This document shows, one piece after another, positions 1 to 20,381 of a stretch of DNA of 64,000 bases. The translations under genes and the position numbers were made by a program. Where the stretch lies: positions 62,001-126,000 of the forward strand of contig JAPYMA010003012.1 in NCBI GenBank assembly GCA_035041965.1, read 5' to 3'. This stretch comes from Anisakis pegreffii (Eukaryota > Nematoda > Chromadorea > Rhabditida > Anisakidae). The notes beneath the pieces are model-generated. The model was not told the origin of the DNA. It did not search any database and saw nothing but the letters and a program-made list of their open reading frames with translations. Within the stretch, counting starts at the first letter, position 1. Every line of letters begins with the position of its first letter.

Positions 1-2095
1 GCATATAAGAGAGGACATCTAGATGGGAAGAAGACGAATTCAGCGTTACAATGACGCGAAGTTATTCTATGAATTCACACACTACCAATTCGTTCATTGC
101 CAAATAACAACAATCGGTCGAATGCGGATGCAAAAGATACTAACAATAAATATTTGAAGAGAACAAAAAAAAACAATCACGAAACAACCAAAATTCTATT
201 TGAACAATCCAATGGAACAACCTTGAATAGAGTGTGAATAAACATGTCCCCTCTCTATACTCCAAATTCACTCCATACAAACCAAAACGGTCGCAAAATA
301 TGCAGAAATCTGATTCACAAATATTCATTTCAAATAACTAAACTTTCGCAGTAATCCAAAAACTGAGTCACATAATATGATGGCACGTCTCTAATGCACA
401 AGAAAAGTCGTACTCGTATCGATTCATGAAAGCGAAGAAGAAAGCGTAAAAAAGAGAGCACGTTATCAATAAAACAGCACGATGAATGCATGTGAAATAT
501 CTTCTTCATACAAAATCTGCGTTCAACGATTCATCGTCACGAAAATCACACAAAATGAATGCGTTATGTTCGAATACATGAACTGCTTTTGGATCAGTTC
601 GAATAAGCTGACTGATCCAAAGCTACGATTCAACATCAATTGTTGTTTCATAAGAGTTCTACTACCCAGATTTCACCGGCAACCAATGCTTCTTCAGTTC
701 ACAACAACTAAAATGGCGTGCTCAAATTCGCAACAAAACCGTACCCGTGGGTTCGTGAATTTAGTATTGCTGCACGAAAAGCAATAATTCAACCTAAGTC
801 TACGAGCTGTGTCTCATCTTCAAGATGAAAAATGCAACGAAAGCGTCGAGTCTTAGGCGTACAAACGACAAGCATTTCACTGTTCATACCAGACTGGCAT
901 GCCAAAAGAATCAATTATTCAACTAACTACACATAACCATCCTCGTCAAACTACGAATGTGCTCACAAATCGGTTGAATCCGATAAAAGGAATCATCACA
1001 CAGCATTCTCACCGGCAACGTGCAAACACAATGCAAGAATAAGGTGCAAATTGATACTAATTCAATCTGATATTTTCCATTCAAAAGCAACCTACTAAAA
1101 TGCGAACAAACCTTCTGTGAAAAATCGTTTGAAATGAATGACGAGTAATTAACAGTTGAACTGGAAAAACCTAACTGATAAATGAATTTGAACAATAAAA
1201 AATTTTTGGATGAGTGCATGCAATCGGAAAAAAGTTTGTTTATTGATGTCATAAATGTGCATATCTTTATATGACGTGGACGTGTAGATATGACAATACT
1301 GATATCACTATCAAATTACTTTTGAGAAGGCGCAACCTGCTTCATTACTATGTCGTGAAGCATAATCGAGTTCATGAAAAATCCTTTGTTGGATGTGAAA
1401 AGAGAACCAGAAAATTCTAGGAGAAGAGATAAGACAGAAAATATGATGCCAAACGAAGAAATGGAAAGTTTTTGAGCAGTGAAATTTAGTGAAAACGGAA
1501 TAAGAAGCATTCGTGATACACTGGTCACAACTGGTGAATAGAAATGTGGAATCGAAGAGAGGAGTAGAAGAAATAGTTGAGAATTAAACTAGCTGAGAAT
1601 TTAGCAATATGCATCTCGACGAACATTATTCGAAACACTAAAAGTTTGCCTTGTGCTAAAATTTGTGTATGATATAAGGAAAATAATATGGTTGAAATGG
1701 GCTGATGAGATGGTGGATAAAGGAAATGATCAAAATGCGTTCAGTAACATTAATTTCAAGCAACATGAAAACAATAATTAATGAACATTTTATTGCTGAA
1801 TTCATCCAAGAAAAGTCAAACAAAACAACATGAAGTCACGTCTCAAAATGATAATCAACCTTACTCTTTCATCATCACACTTAATAACTCATCGTCAAGA
1901 AGTCAATTATGAAATATTCAATGTTCAAATTTTCAACAAATCAACATTATAAAAATAACGAATGCATTTTCACCAACTAAAACAACCCAACAGTCATGTC
2001 TACTGAAAGCACAAGTGTCGTACATTCATTTCTCCTATACATACACATTTCTATATTTCTATATCACATTGGTGACGCATAAAAATGATAAACGA

Positions 2096-2113
2096 ATATA
2101 TATATATATATAC

Positions 2114-2181
<68 letters not shown>
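2096..2181. repeat. (TA)n microsatellite
   Basis: About 85 bases of nearly pure TA dinucleotide, broken once by a CG near 2113. The open frame across it is an artefact of the repeat (alternating Tyr/Ile). Further short TA/CATA runs lie about 220 bases downstream near 2390-2420. Confidence 0.95.
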
Positions 2182-2184
<3 letters not shown>

Positions 2185-2892
2185 TGTAAATTATACATTT
2201 CGAATTTATTGGTGAAATACGATTGAAAAATTGTATTTAAGAGACGATGGCAGATAACTTTAAATCGCTTAACATACTAATATGAATCGATGAACGAACA
2301 TCGAAAAACTGTAGTTGCAGACAGCAGCACCAACTCCGTTCGGTACGACCATCGGGCTATTTCCATAAAAAGGCATTCCTTACTTTACATATGCATATAC
2401 ACATATATATAACGCATATACACAAATTACGAAAACATTTCGTAAATTCTCAAACTGAAACGTAAGAATATAGCGCAATGCACCGCAATCGACCGTCAGA
2501 GAGCAGAGATGCTTGCGTATCTATCTATCTGTCTGACACGTTAGAGACGGTTGGCCGCGTGTTCACAATATGCATTAGTTGGTAGCGCGGTGCGTCGTAT
2601 AATGGAAGAGGAGTGGATCGTGTCTGTGTCTATGTGTACGGTGTAAATGTTTTGAGTATTATTGAAATGAGTATCATAAGCAGTCTGCTTTTGTCTCCCA
2701 AATGCAAATTTTGAATCGTATTTGAGCGATAACTTCGAAATTTTGCCGAAACATGAATGATCCCCATAACACCGAACATTTAAGGAGCAATTACGAATTT
2801 ACGCCTCTCTATTATCACCAGTACCATGTCTTTTCATCCTTTACACAAATTGAACGTTAATAGTGTAGGAATTCATGAAACACTGATCTTAT

Positions 2893-3102
2893 TTATTGAT
2901 TTAGCCACCGCAGAGGTGTAGAGCTATTTTTGAGGAGAGATGATCGAAACTGGTCTAAAACTGCATTCGAGATCAGCTGTTGAAAACAATTGACAGCCGT
3001 AAACGAATAATCTTTCCCGATCAATAGTAAGAGCATTAATACTCCAAAAATAACTCCTATCACATACATTGGAAACTTAACATTTCTGTGGTCAACAGAC
3101 AA
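2893..3102 (-). CDS. Possible terminal exon with one membrane segment (weak)
   Basis: A 69-codon minus-strand frame ends at a TAA at 2893-2895. It holds a strongly hydrophobic stretch of about 20 residues (PMYVIGVIFGVLMLLLLIG) followed by a polar tail, as in the last exon of a single-pass membrane protein. An AG acceptor lies just before the hydrophobic part. I found no upstream exon in a matching phase and no family resemblance. It could equally be a chance frame in AT-rich DNA. Confidence 0.15.
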   Translation of the reverse strand: MSVDHRNVKFPMYVIGVIFGVLMLLLLIGKDYSFTAVNCFQQLISNAVLDQFRSSLLKNSSTPLRWLNQ

Positions 3103-5699
3103 TTACTAAGCGGAATCGCCAGAAAAGTCAAGGAGGAGAGGGGAAGTGTGACCATAAAAATACAAAATATACCGACGAAACAAGCCAGTAATCATGCACT
3201 CTTATCAGTGATAATGTTTCAGCATTAATTTAAGTGGATTAAAGCAGAGATTAGATGGGAGATCAAGCACTGTCTATGTTACAATACTCAAATGAGTAGT
3301 TTGGTTCAGTGAGCAATTCAATTGATGCGAGTGTCCTCACAACGAAACTCAATACTTATTAATTGTTGTTCATCCTCTCTTTTAATGCTTACTCTAAAAT
3401 GAAATTGAATCAAAAGCCGTCCAGTTTTAACGCATAGCTCAAAAAGAGCAATGCAAAACATTGAAACAAGCAATTTTTCATTGTTAGGGAATCTGTTGAA
3501 TAAGTGAACCGTTAAATGCATAAGTGTAAACGATGAATGAAGTTTGCAAAAGCCGTTTCTCAACAAACATGAACAACCAAGTTGAATTTAGTATTTAATA
3601 AATCAATTCTACAGGTCTGATAGAGCCGTTAAACTTATTATGCTGTATTAATAAAATTTAAATGACGGTATCAATTTCAAACAGCAATGAAAATCAGTCT
3701 GAGCCGAGGGTCGAGAAACGACAGAATGTCGGCAGAAGGTCAATTTTTTTTGAGGATTATTCAGCGTCATCAGTGATTGTTTTCGTTAACTAACGTGAAT
3801 AGGTGCCGGTTGGGTGATTGCACAACCTCACTTCTAAAACAAAAATCGTAACTTTTGAATGTTTGTGATCAACATGAATGCATTGGCAATACCACTCATA
3901 GACATGAATTAAAAAATTATGAATGGTCATAAGACAGAAGCAATGAATGAAGCATTTTTGATGGAGTGTAATGATTGGAATTGTTGGAGTTGATTGATTT
4001 TGTTGCTGAAAATAAGCGATTCGTGAAATGAAGTGTGAAACTGCGAGCGTTCGTTATGGTTCACTTTCATTTTTTTTGAAAATGAACAAATTTTCGAATC
4101 AATTCCCAATTGATTGAAAAGTTTTATTTGCAATGCGCACACACCTGTTTATCAGCAGTTTGCGAGCAGCAACAGTTCAGTGTCGTTACTTTTTATTATA
4201 CATGCATTTAGATGGAAGTTTCAATCGCTGACGGTAAACCAATACTGAGAGCAAAGCTGCAACCAGACTGAAACCGGCAACTGAACATTCAGTGCTCAAT
4301 CATCTCATACTACCGGATGATTATCTAATTTTGTTGAATCGCACCGAAAAAAATTGCAGTGCACTCACACACGTAATGTCTCTAGCAATAACCAAACAAC
4401 TCCACCACCATTCTTATTTCAACGGATATCAACGGATACATTCTTCATCCATGCGAGTGTGATCGTGTTTGCAGAAGGCAACAATTAATTGAAGCAATCA
4501 ATCAACTGCTATTTCAACGGATATCAAACTGCAATCCTTTCACTTTTTATAGTGCATTTCGAGAAGTTTCGTCTCCTTCAAAGAAGTCTACAAATTTTTC
4601 ACCACTCAAACCTATCAATTTGAAGAAAGAATTCGTTCGCACTGGATGAATGGAAATTACACTGATGTCAGATAATGAATGTTCTCTGGATTTTTTCTCA
4701 AGACATATTCGTTAAATTCAGCCAACTCTGTTCTTATGGATAATTCGTGCGATTATTTTCTTTTTCAGTCATCACAGTTTCACTGAATACTTTCCAACTG
4801 AAAATGTTCATGAGAAGGTACTGTGTGTTGGTATGTGATTGGTAAAGCGTGTGAATGATTTGCATGTGAATGGTTTTTTGAAGTATTCATAACACCATGT
4901 TGATAAGATCTGCTTCTTCCTAAACGAGTGCATTATAAACATGATTAATTGCCCATTTGTATTTAGGAACATTTCAATGATTATCAATTTTATTGTACAC
5001 AGAGAAAGTAGGAAATGATGCTTATAGTATGAATTCGAAATGACTAATTCGTTTTGCAAATAAACACGTGCATAACATAAGTTATCGTCGGTGAAAATTG
5101 CAGTCGAGAGCACAGAATACAACATGGAACATAAAACAGACTGAGAAAATGTACACATCTCAGCAATCCACTGAAATGAAATAACGGCTGGGAGTGAGAA
5201 CGATGAAAAGTAATCAGGTGTACACACATCTATCCATTTATCTGCTCACTTCATCCCTGTTTCATTCTAATAACAATAATAAGCAAACGGCATATTCCAA
5301 GTGACCAGCACGTGAAGAGATCATATATTTACTCATCAAAATTCCAACATTCAGCATGAGTCATTTGTTGTTGTAAAAGGTGACATAACGAATCAAACTT
5401 CAGTGTGCCGAATTGCACTACGAAATTCAGTTCAAAAAAAAATTCCCAATCAAAAACTCTACAAAAAGGACCAAGATATGACTGATGCATCATATACGGG
5501 TTCTAGAAATGATGAATAAGTTCTGGACGAATCCAAAAATTCATGCGTGCACTCAGAGCGCTCTGCGAAATCATCTTCTCAATGTGATGATACATTCCGA
5601 ATAATCCACCCCGAAAAACAAGAAGAATGCATGACAGAGATCATTTGTATCAAACAAAGTGAATTAATGAAGTGAAAATATTTAATAGAGCCTCAGTTA

Positions 5700-7313
5700 T
5701 TAATGATTAGGTGTGTTGTGAGATGGTACCGGCTTGGGATTGCTCTCGAAGATACTTGAGTCATTGATTAAAGAATTGTTCATTAGTGGTGTTGATAAAT
5801 GTTGCTTGTTGGCATTGACGTTGCGACGTTTCACTGTAAACCAGACAATTGTGGTAGTTAGTATTATAATGCAGATTGCCATGATCACTGTCATTATGGT
5901 TATACATGTTGTGGCGGTGACGAAGAAATCAGCTGCTTTCTGAAAAATGGAATCGCCTTAATGAATGCATCAAAGAAAGTAGCTCAAAGAGGCCTTTTGT
6001 CTCCGTTTTTTTTTAAAATACGACTATTCCAATCATCAACCTCAAAACAAACACATTTCAAAGAAATAACAAGTTTCGAATTAAGTGTCACTTGAACGAA
6101 GCAAAATTTCTTCATGAAGAGCATTATCTGGCAGCAATTCGCCCTCTCTTTAGATGAACTTTAAATTCATTTTCCATAAAATTAATTCCAATGAAAGAAA
6201 AAACGACTCTAAGAATTCATGATTTCATTGAATGAGACGATCGTCACGAGATGCAACTCTATTGATTGAGATACAAAACCTTTTCCCAACAAGACATATC
6301 AAAGAAATAAACTACAATTTAACTCTAATAACTCCATTCATAACTGCAGCAGTAATGTTGCTATGCATATACTTAAACGCTTCGAATGTCACGTTTCCAT
6401 GTTTGTTCAATGCGAAGGTAAATATTTGAGTGCTCTTTTACAACAATAAATGATTTATTTCTCCTCATTCATAGTCGTTTCGATACCGTCAGCACTCGGA
6501 TATTCTGATAACTTGAATGAATATGATGCATTCTTATTGCTATTGTTACCGTGGGGTTGTTCTCAAAGCAATATATTTTCAAATCACAACTGAGCCTGAC
6601 TAGGAACTTGAATATAATATGAAACCTCTCAGCTCCTAATTTTGAATCCTAATCAACTACAGACTGGTTACTGAAGAAGAGACGTCTAGTTGATGATAAG
6701 ATAAGGGGTCATAAAATTTTTTTGATTGACCATGAGATATTAATATCTTCCAATTGTTATACAAATCATCTTGCATCGTAAGTACTTCAAAATGTCACAC
6801 GATACGTGTATTTGAAATTCGAACTCTTTCGAGATACTAATTGAAAGCCTTACCAAACAAAGTTCAAATGCTAATAAAAACTAGAGAAACAGTCATATTT
6901 CTGATACCAAACTTCTGATGTTAAAAATAACAATTAAAAAGTAGTCATCTGTTTGAATGATCGAATGCTAAACTATCACTAATAGACATTAGAATGATAG
7001 GGACCAAAAGTATTGATACAGTCAGAACGCAACAAACCTTAGCGGCGTCTTGTATATCCTCCATACCACATGTTTTGAAACAAACATTACCGGAGAAAAG
7101 GTTCGGAATCGATGAATCGGACAGAGGTTGTTGATTGGGGCTGCTATCATCGGGGCTGATTATTGTTCTAAAGCCATCGAAAGCCTTTGAGAAATCAGCG
7201 AATAGATGTGTCAGATTCACTTGATGACGTGACATCACTTCACCTATCTGAGAGCAACAAATAAAATGAGACAACCACAAACGCATCATGTCAACGAATA
7301 ACTTTCTTTCTTT
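5700..7313 (-). CDS. C-terminal half of an unrecognised single-pass membrane protein (two exons)
   Basis: Two minus-strand exons join cleanly in phase 0. Exon 7313-7038 (92 codons) follows a GACTCAG acceptor and ends AAG|GTTTGT. Exon 5939-5700 (79 codons plus TAA) follows TTTTTCAG. The joined 171 residues contain an extracellular-looking part with CC, CFKTCG and other cysteines and one NLT sequon. A membrane segment (about residues 103-129 of the joined piece, ITIMTVIMAICIIILTTTIV) follows, then a basic stop-transfer KRRN and a cytoplasmic tail of about 40 residues rich in Ser, Asn and Pro. This is the layout of a type I membrane protein C-terminus. The start is not contained here: the first exon opens mid-protein, and a candidate signal-peptide exon lies near 9.9 kb. 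I do not recognise the family, and homology search of the joined exons would decide whether it is a real nematode protein. The splice phasing and membrane topology are seen directly; the topology assignment is inference. Confidence 0.5.
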
Positions 7314-7668
7314 CTGAGTCACGGTAATTTGTTTGTTAGATCATAAAAACTGTTACATGTCATAAAATAGTGCAATTACAATTTTATTCGATCAAACTGT
7401 GAAGCATCGTTATTCGATAAATATGACAAGTAACGGCGATCGCATGTTATCAAACGATCAAGCGAACAATAAGAACGAATGAAAATTATTGTCAGTTCTG
7501 GATTTTTTTATGAAATACAAGAAAGTGATTCAAATAACGCTTGAATTTTTGCAATGTTCGAATGGATGGATTATTTTGACGTTGTCACAAATGCGAATTT
7601 ACATCAATTGGTAGAGCGAACTTTCAATAATCGAATTCGTTTTTCGTGAATAATACAGAACAGATTGA

Positions 7669-7706
7669 CCCAACCCTAATGTGCAATGGTGCACATTAGG
7701 GTTGGG
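7669..7706. repeat. Perfect 17-bp palindrome with 4-base loop
   Basis: The arms CCCAACCCTAATGTGCA (7669-7685) and its exact reverse complement (7690-7706) are separated by ATGG. The structure opens a GC-rich island and is probably the end or folded core of a mobile element. As RNA it would form a very stable hairpin. Confidence 0.9.
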
Positions 7707-7865
7707 CCGGGAGCAACATCAGGCTCGGGGCCCGCAAGGGTATGGGGGCACGGTTGGAGACCCTCGGGACCTCCTCACTGCTCGGAGGCCCCGATGATAG
7801 GGGTCAGAATCACAGGCCCCGAAACCTCATAAGCACTCGATGGCCCTCAAAGAGATCCCCGACCA
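7707..7865. mobile_element. GC-rich island, probable short repeat element
   Basis: Directly after the 17-bp palindrome, the composition changes abruptly from AT-rich to strongly GC-rich with runs such as CTCGGGGCCCGC and CGGAGGCCCCG. It returns to AT-rich near 7865. No reading frame or RNA-gene motif is recognisable. The sharp boundaries and linked palindrome suggest an inserted element, but I see no clear target-site duplication and no second copy in the window. Confidence 0.4.
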
Positions 7866-9810
7866 ACTTCAATGCAAATGATTATAAATGAACGTTAAGT
7901 ATAGAAATACTCTACTTCTTCTGCACCATCTTCAATTCCTTCCACTAACAAAATTCTTTGTAAACAAAAAGTCCATCTTTGAGATCATTATTACGGATTT
8001 CACAACAAAATTTTAACCAATTCATCAAAAGTCATAAAGCGATTTTCTCCAGAATGACTCGCTAAACAACACATCGAATTCGTAGTTTCTGCTGGAAAAG
8101 CGATTGGAAATGTCAAATTTATATTCGCCAAATATCAACAAGTTCTAAATTTGATAATGAGAAGGAAGAAACGTCACGAGTTGATTAACTTGAATAGAAA
8201 GAGCAGCAGCAATGATCGATTCCAAACAATAAACCAGATCTTGGAATTTATATCAATAATACTTGCGCGATGATATCGTCATATATAAACGACAGATATG
8301 AACATATTATAGGAGTATTCTTTGTTTGAAACCGCTCTCATTACACATTAGAAGGATCAAGTTGTTTGGAAAATGAAATAGTTAATGGAACAGAAAACAA
8401 GTATGTCAGTTATGACAAACAAGTGAGTGCGGTAACGGTGTGCGTTTTGCGAGCGATTCATTTTCTAAGTTCAAATCTGACAGTAATGGAATGGATTGTA
8501 GAAACACTCGTAGAGGTGCTAAGTCACGGAAAGTTGCGCTTAAAGAGCAGCAGCTGAATTCTCTAACAGTAACTACAAAAACTATCCAGCATAAAAACTG
8601 TCAACTTGCAGCATCCGAAGAGGTGAAAGGAATTTTATCTGCTGTAGTGCAAAATAAAGTGTTGTTGCGAGATATAGCATTTTAAGCTAATAAAGCTATA
8701 ACTAAATCCAAAACGAGTTACTCTCCATACAGCAGAATGATTTACACGCAAGAGGCGCACCCTGGCACCGTTCATTTGGACATTCTTGAATCATTATAAA
8801 CAGAGCAAAGAGCAGAGCAGTTCAAAATCAGAGTGGACAGCACAAGCTGCAGAGAGTGTTTAATGCAAATCGCGTTTAATGAGCACCGTCTCTGCTGCGT
8901 CCATTGTCTCGTACACGTCTAAATGGCTATTTAACCTAATCCAAAAGCTTATTGCATTATACATGTCATTGTTCAGTGACATCAATAAATTTTCCAATCG
9001 GAACTGATTTTTACTTCCATTTTTCATAATCAAAAACGAAAAGAGTCGAAAAGCAATAGTGACAGACTTTTCGATGGAGAAGAGACAACTGGAATGAGTA
9101 ACAAGAAGAATATTCAAAACAGTTATCAATTAGAGACCTAATACCTGCGGCGTTGAAAGCACCCTTTCAAAAGTGCAAACTGAAGAAATGTGAATTGCAA
9201 TGGTGAGACTGACTGGCGTCAAGGTCATATTCGATATGAAGCGAAACAGCATTCATCACTGGTCAAGGACAGTCCTCAGAACGGGTGAATGAAACAAATT
9301 TCGCGAAAAACCTTGATTGATTGATTGACACTTTAAGCTCATGCTTTGAATTCACACTTGATGGTTTGTTTATGACAATATCTATGATCTATGCAGCTTC
9401 AATACGATGATTAATTTAATGCTATCCTTAGAGATCAGTTATTTGTTGTTCCACAAGAAAGCAACAGCAAGGAGTGCAAGAGTGATTAGCAAATAAAGGA
9501 AATACGGGTGCATTCATCATCTGCCAGGCCATTTCACATCTATTATAACGGTTATATCAAGCAAAAACGGTGATAATCATTGTGTTTACGAGTGAATAAA
9601 TGAAAGGCGCAATCGGTTGAGTGAATGATACGACCCAAATTTGGGTTGAATTAAGTCGTAATACTATTCAAATATCATATGCAAACTGCTTCATTAAACA
9701 CGCATTTGTGAGGTTTATTCTCCAACGTTTCAAAATGCAAATAAAATATGAAATAAAATGATTGATGAATGCTCTCACAGCAATTGGTATCGAATGAGCA
9801 ATAAACATAC
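7866..9810. other. No confident gene; possible intron of the membrane-protein gene
   Basis: Short frames on both strands lack recognisable domains. A minus-strand frame near 8860-9129 has an AG acceptor (before 8990) and a GT donor (near 8930). It does not phase directly onto either the 9811-9916 or the 7038-7313 exon, so I do not assign it. Confidence 0.35.
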
Positions 9811-9916
9811 TAATAGGTAAACTTATTGAAGAGATATTCATTAAGGAGCAATGAATAAGCAAGCACAAAACAAGCACACCGCGTAGAACCAAACGCACCA
9901 CATCAAACATCCTCAA
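9811..9916 (-). CDS. Candidate first exon encoding a signal peptide
   Basis: The minus-strand ATG at 9916 (or the internal ATG two codons later) opens a frame with a basic start, a hydrophobic core (LVLRGVLVLCLLIHCSL) and a small-residue region, as expected of a cleavable signal peptide. The frame runs into a good GTATGT donor at 9810-9805, leaving phase 1. It lies upstream of the two-exon membrane-protein piece at 5700-7313 on the same strand and could be its first exon. No connecting exon that converts phase 1 to phase 0 was identified, so the link is speculative. Confidence 0.25.
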
Positions 9917-11979
9917 TAATGTTCACCATCAATGGATTTGTTTTGCACGTCAATGCGATGGCACGTTGACTTTGCAGATCAGGCAGTCGTTTAATTGAAT
10001 GACAACCGTTCGATCATAATGACGGTGACTCGATAGTTTATACGGTCATTTCATGTGATCAAAGCACAAACTCACCGTAATACTCACCACCGAGATGCCA
10101 ACCTGGCTGATGAAAAAATATAGATTATGTAAACAACTCACACATCGAGACCGGCCAGATTTATCCTATTTCGGGTTCATACGTGAATGGACTCATAAAC
10201 ATGCTTCAAACAAAATTGCAGTCAATTGGAAACTTACTATTAGTTTAATCATTCCACCGTTACTGAACAATTCTGTTTTTATTGATGATAAATGAATAGA
10301 ACAAGCGCTTGTTCTTCAATTAAATCCTTCATATATGTTTCTTGAAATTTTGCATGATAAAAGAACACATTGACTTTGCTGCTTGTTTTGCTTTGCACGA
10401 CTCAGAGTGCGACTTGAATTTAGTTGATCACCCGGTGACGGTAAAGATGTCAACTATTGTTGATCGCAGTTCCGTAATCGGTTTTAACCCCATTCCCACA
10501 AGATGTGCACACAACTTTCAAAGAGTCAAAAACCTTCTGCAAAACCAAAATGCTGCGCGAAAAAATGATGAGAATATGAGAAATTTATGCAAAACAAGAA
10601 CGATGAAAGATAAATAACAACTGTAACATAATAGTATACCAACAATCAAATAACACCTCATAATTGTACAATAACAAAAACAACAACAACCCAATTCAAT
10701 ACAATATAAAACACTTTTTAGAACACTCAAATTTTTTCACCATTGCGACAGATCAATTTCATATAACACTGCCATTCATAATCAGAGTCACCATACACGT
10801 TGAGCTACGTGACATCAACATGAAACACTGATCACTAGAAAATTCCAACGCCTTCTCCAGCATTCTAATGGTGATTACAATCAAGACATGAAAGAGGGCA
10901 CTGTAAGCGAAGTAACTCACTATGGCACGACAATCCCTGACTGCTATGTCCTGCCCTTAAATCCAACTTGATCGTACAACTGCCTTTTGTAAAACCAACA
11001 AGCAATGAACATGAAAATGCTAATGTGCCGCAATACAACGTGAACAACCAATCCAACAAACATATATGTTTAAAAATAACAAAACATCGATCATGACTGA
11101 TAAACAATGGCATAATACAAACATACTATCGATAAGCAGGACTGCTATTGAAGGACCGTAATATCTATCCTTTACACTGAATACAACTCTTTTCAATGCA
11201 ACAGTTCATCCGCAAATTCATACCCATATTGCAAGTGTTCTCGCCACGGGGAGCTGCTCACCTTTGCTATCGCCACCGAAATAGTTTTCACCCCAACTCC
11301 CCTCTCATTCTCTCTTAACAATTCTAATGCATTCATCACATAGATACCGTTCTTCGGTTTGAGTACGAAGGAATTGAATAACCAACGAAAAACACATCTC
11401 TTCAGTGGATCAACTAAACCTAAGAATAACGCAATGCAATCACTCGACCACCACCTCATTCCAAACTAAATTACAATCCAATCCAAAGAACACCTCTCAA
11501 AGGAACAAAAGAAACCACCGAAACATTCTCAATAATTATTTTTACACAGTAATGAATCACAAAATGTTAAACAATCAATAGATTAGGTCATTCATATGGA
11601 TCGTTTCAGGATGTTCACATACATCGGGCATATTGCAATCCCCTACCCCCTCATTTTCAGTTTCGTCAACAATTTATTGTCTTTTTCGACGCTAACAATC
11701 AGCAACAAAGCGTACCATTACAACCGTGAGTATGAGGTCTGAATTAATGAAAAAAATGAACAGAGTCAGATGGATCGATATAAATTGTTGTTCACTTATA
11801 TTTACTCTTCAGAATAACTACAGACAAGTCAGATAAACAATCGTAAAGATTTCAATTTTCTATAGCATTAATTACATCAAACATTGATGGATAAGAAACA
11901 GTGAAAACAACAAACAACGACTAAAAACTGTTTTAAACACATTTCAGCACCCCGAACCGCAAATATTTCTGTTTCTCCA
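9917..11979. other. Intergenic/3' flank of U2SURP; no gene seen
   Basis: No conserved coding sequence was found. On the minus strand, downstream of the U2SURP stop at 11980, an AATAAA lies at 11678-11673, about 300 bases past the stop, and may be the polyadenylation signal. The small frames here (for example 10095-10295 plus and 11193-11459 minus) show no domain. Confidence 0.4.

Positions 11980-20381
<8,402 letters not shown>

Larger units (their letters stand above)
1..5699. other. No recognisable gene; AT-rich non-coding or unassigned DNA
   Basis: I find no conserved protein in either strand. The open frames are short, none shows a recognisable domain, and none links by splice sites into a longer gene. 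The plus strand is visibly A-rich, the pattern seen over introns and flanks of the minus-strand genes to the right, so part of this may be downstream flank or intron of a minus-strand gene. It contains a long TA microsatellite (separate entry). A 15-base string, TTCAACGGATATCAA, occurs twice about 90 bases apart near 4.42-4.53 kb. Confidence 0.5.

Noticed and set aside
2015..2215. 66-codon frame with a Tyr/Ile repeat
   Set aside because: It is produced entirely by the TA microsatellite.
7038..7313. LFADFSKAFDGF resembling motif A of LINE reverse transcriptases
   Set aside because: No other RT motif is nearby, and the exon splices cleanly into a membrane-protein C-terminus. The likeness is a short coincidence.
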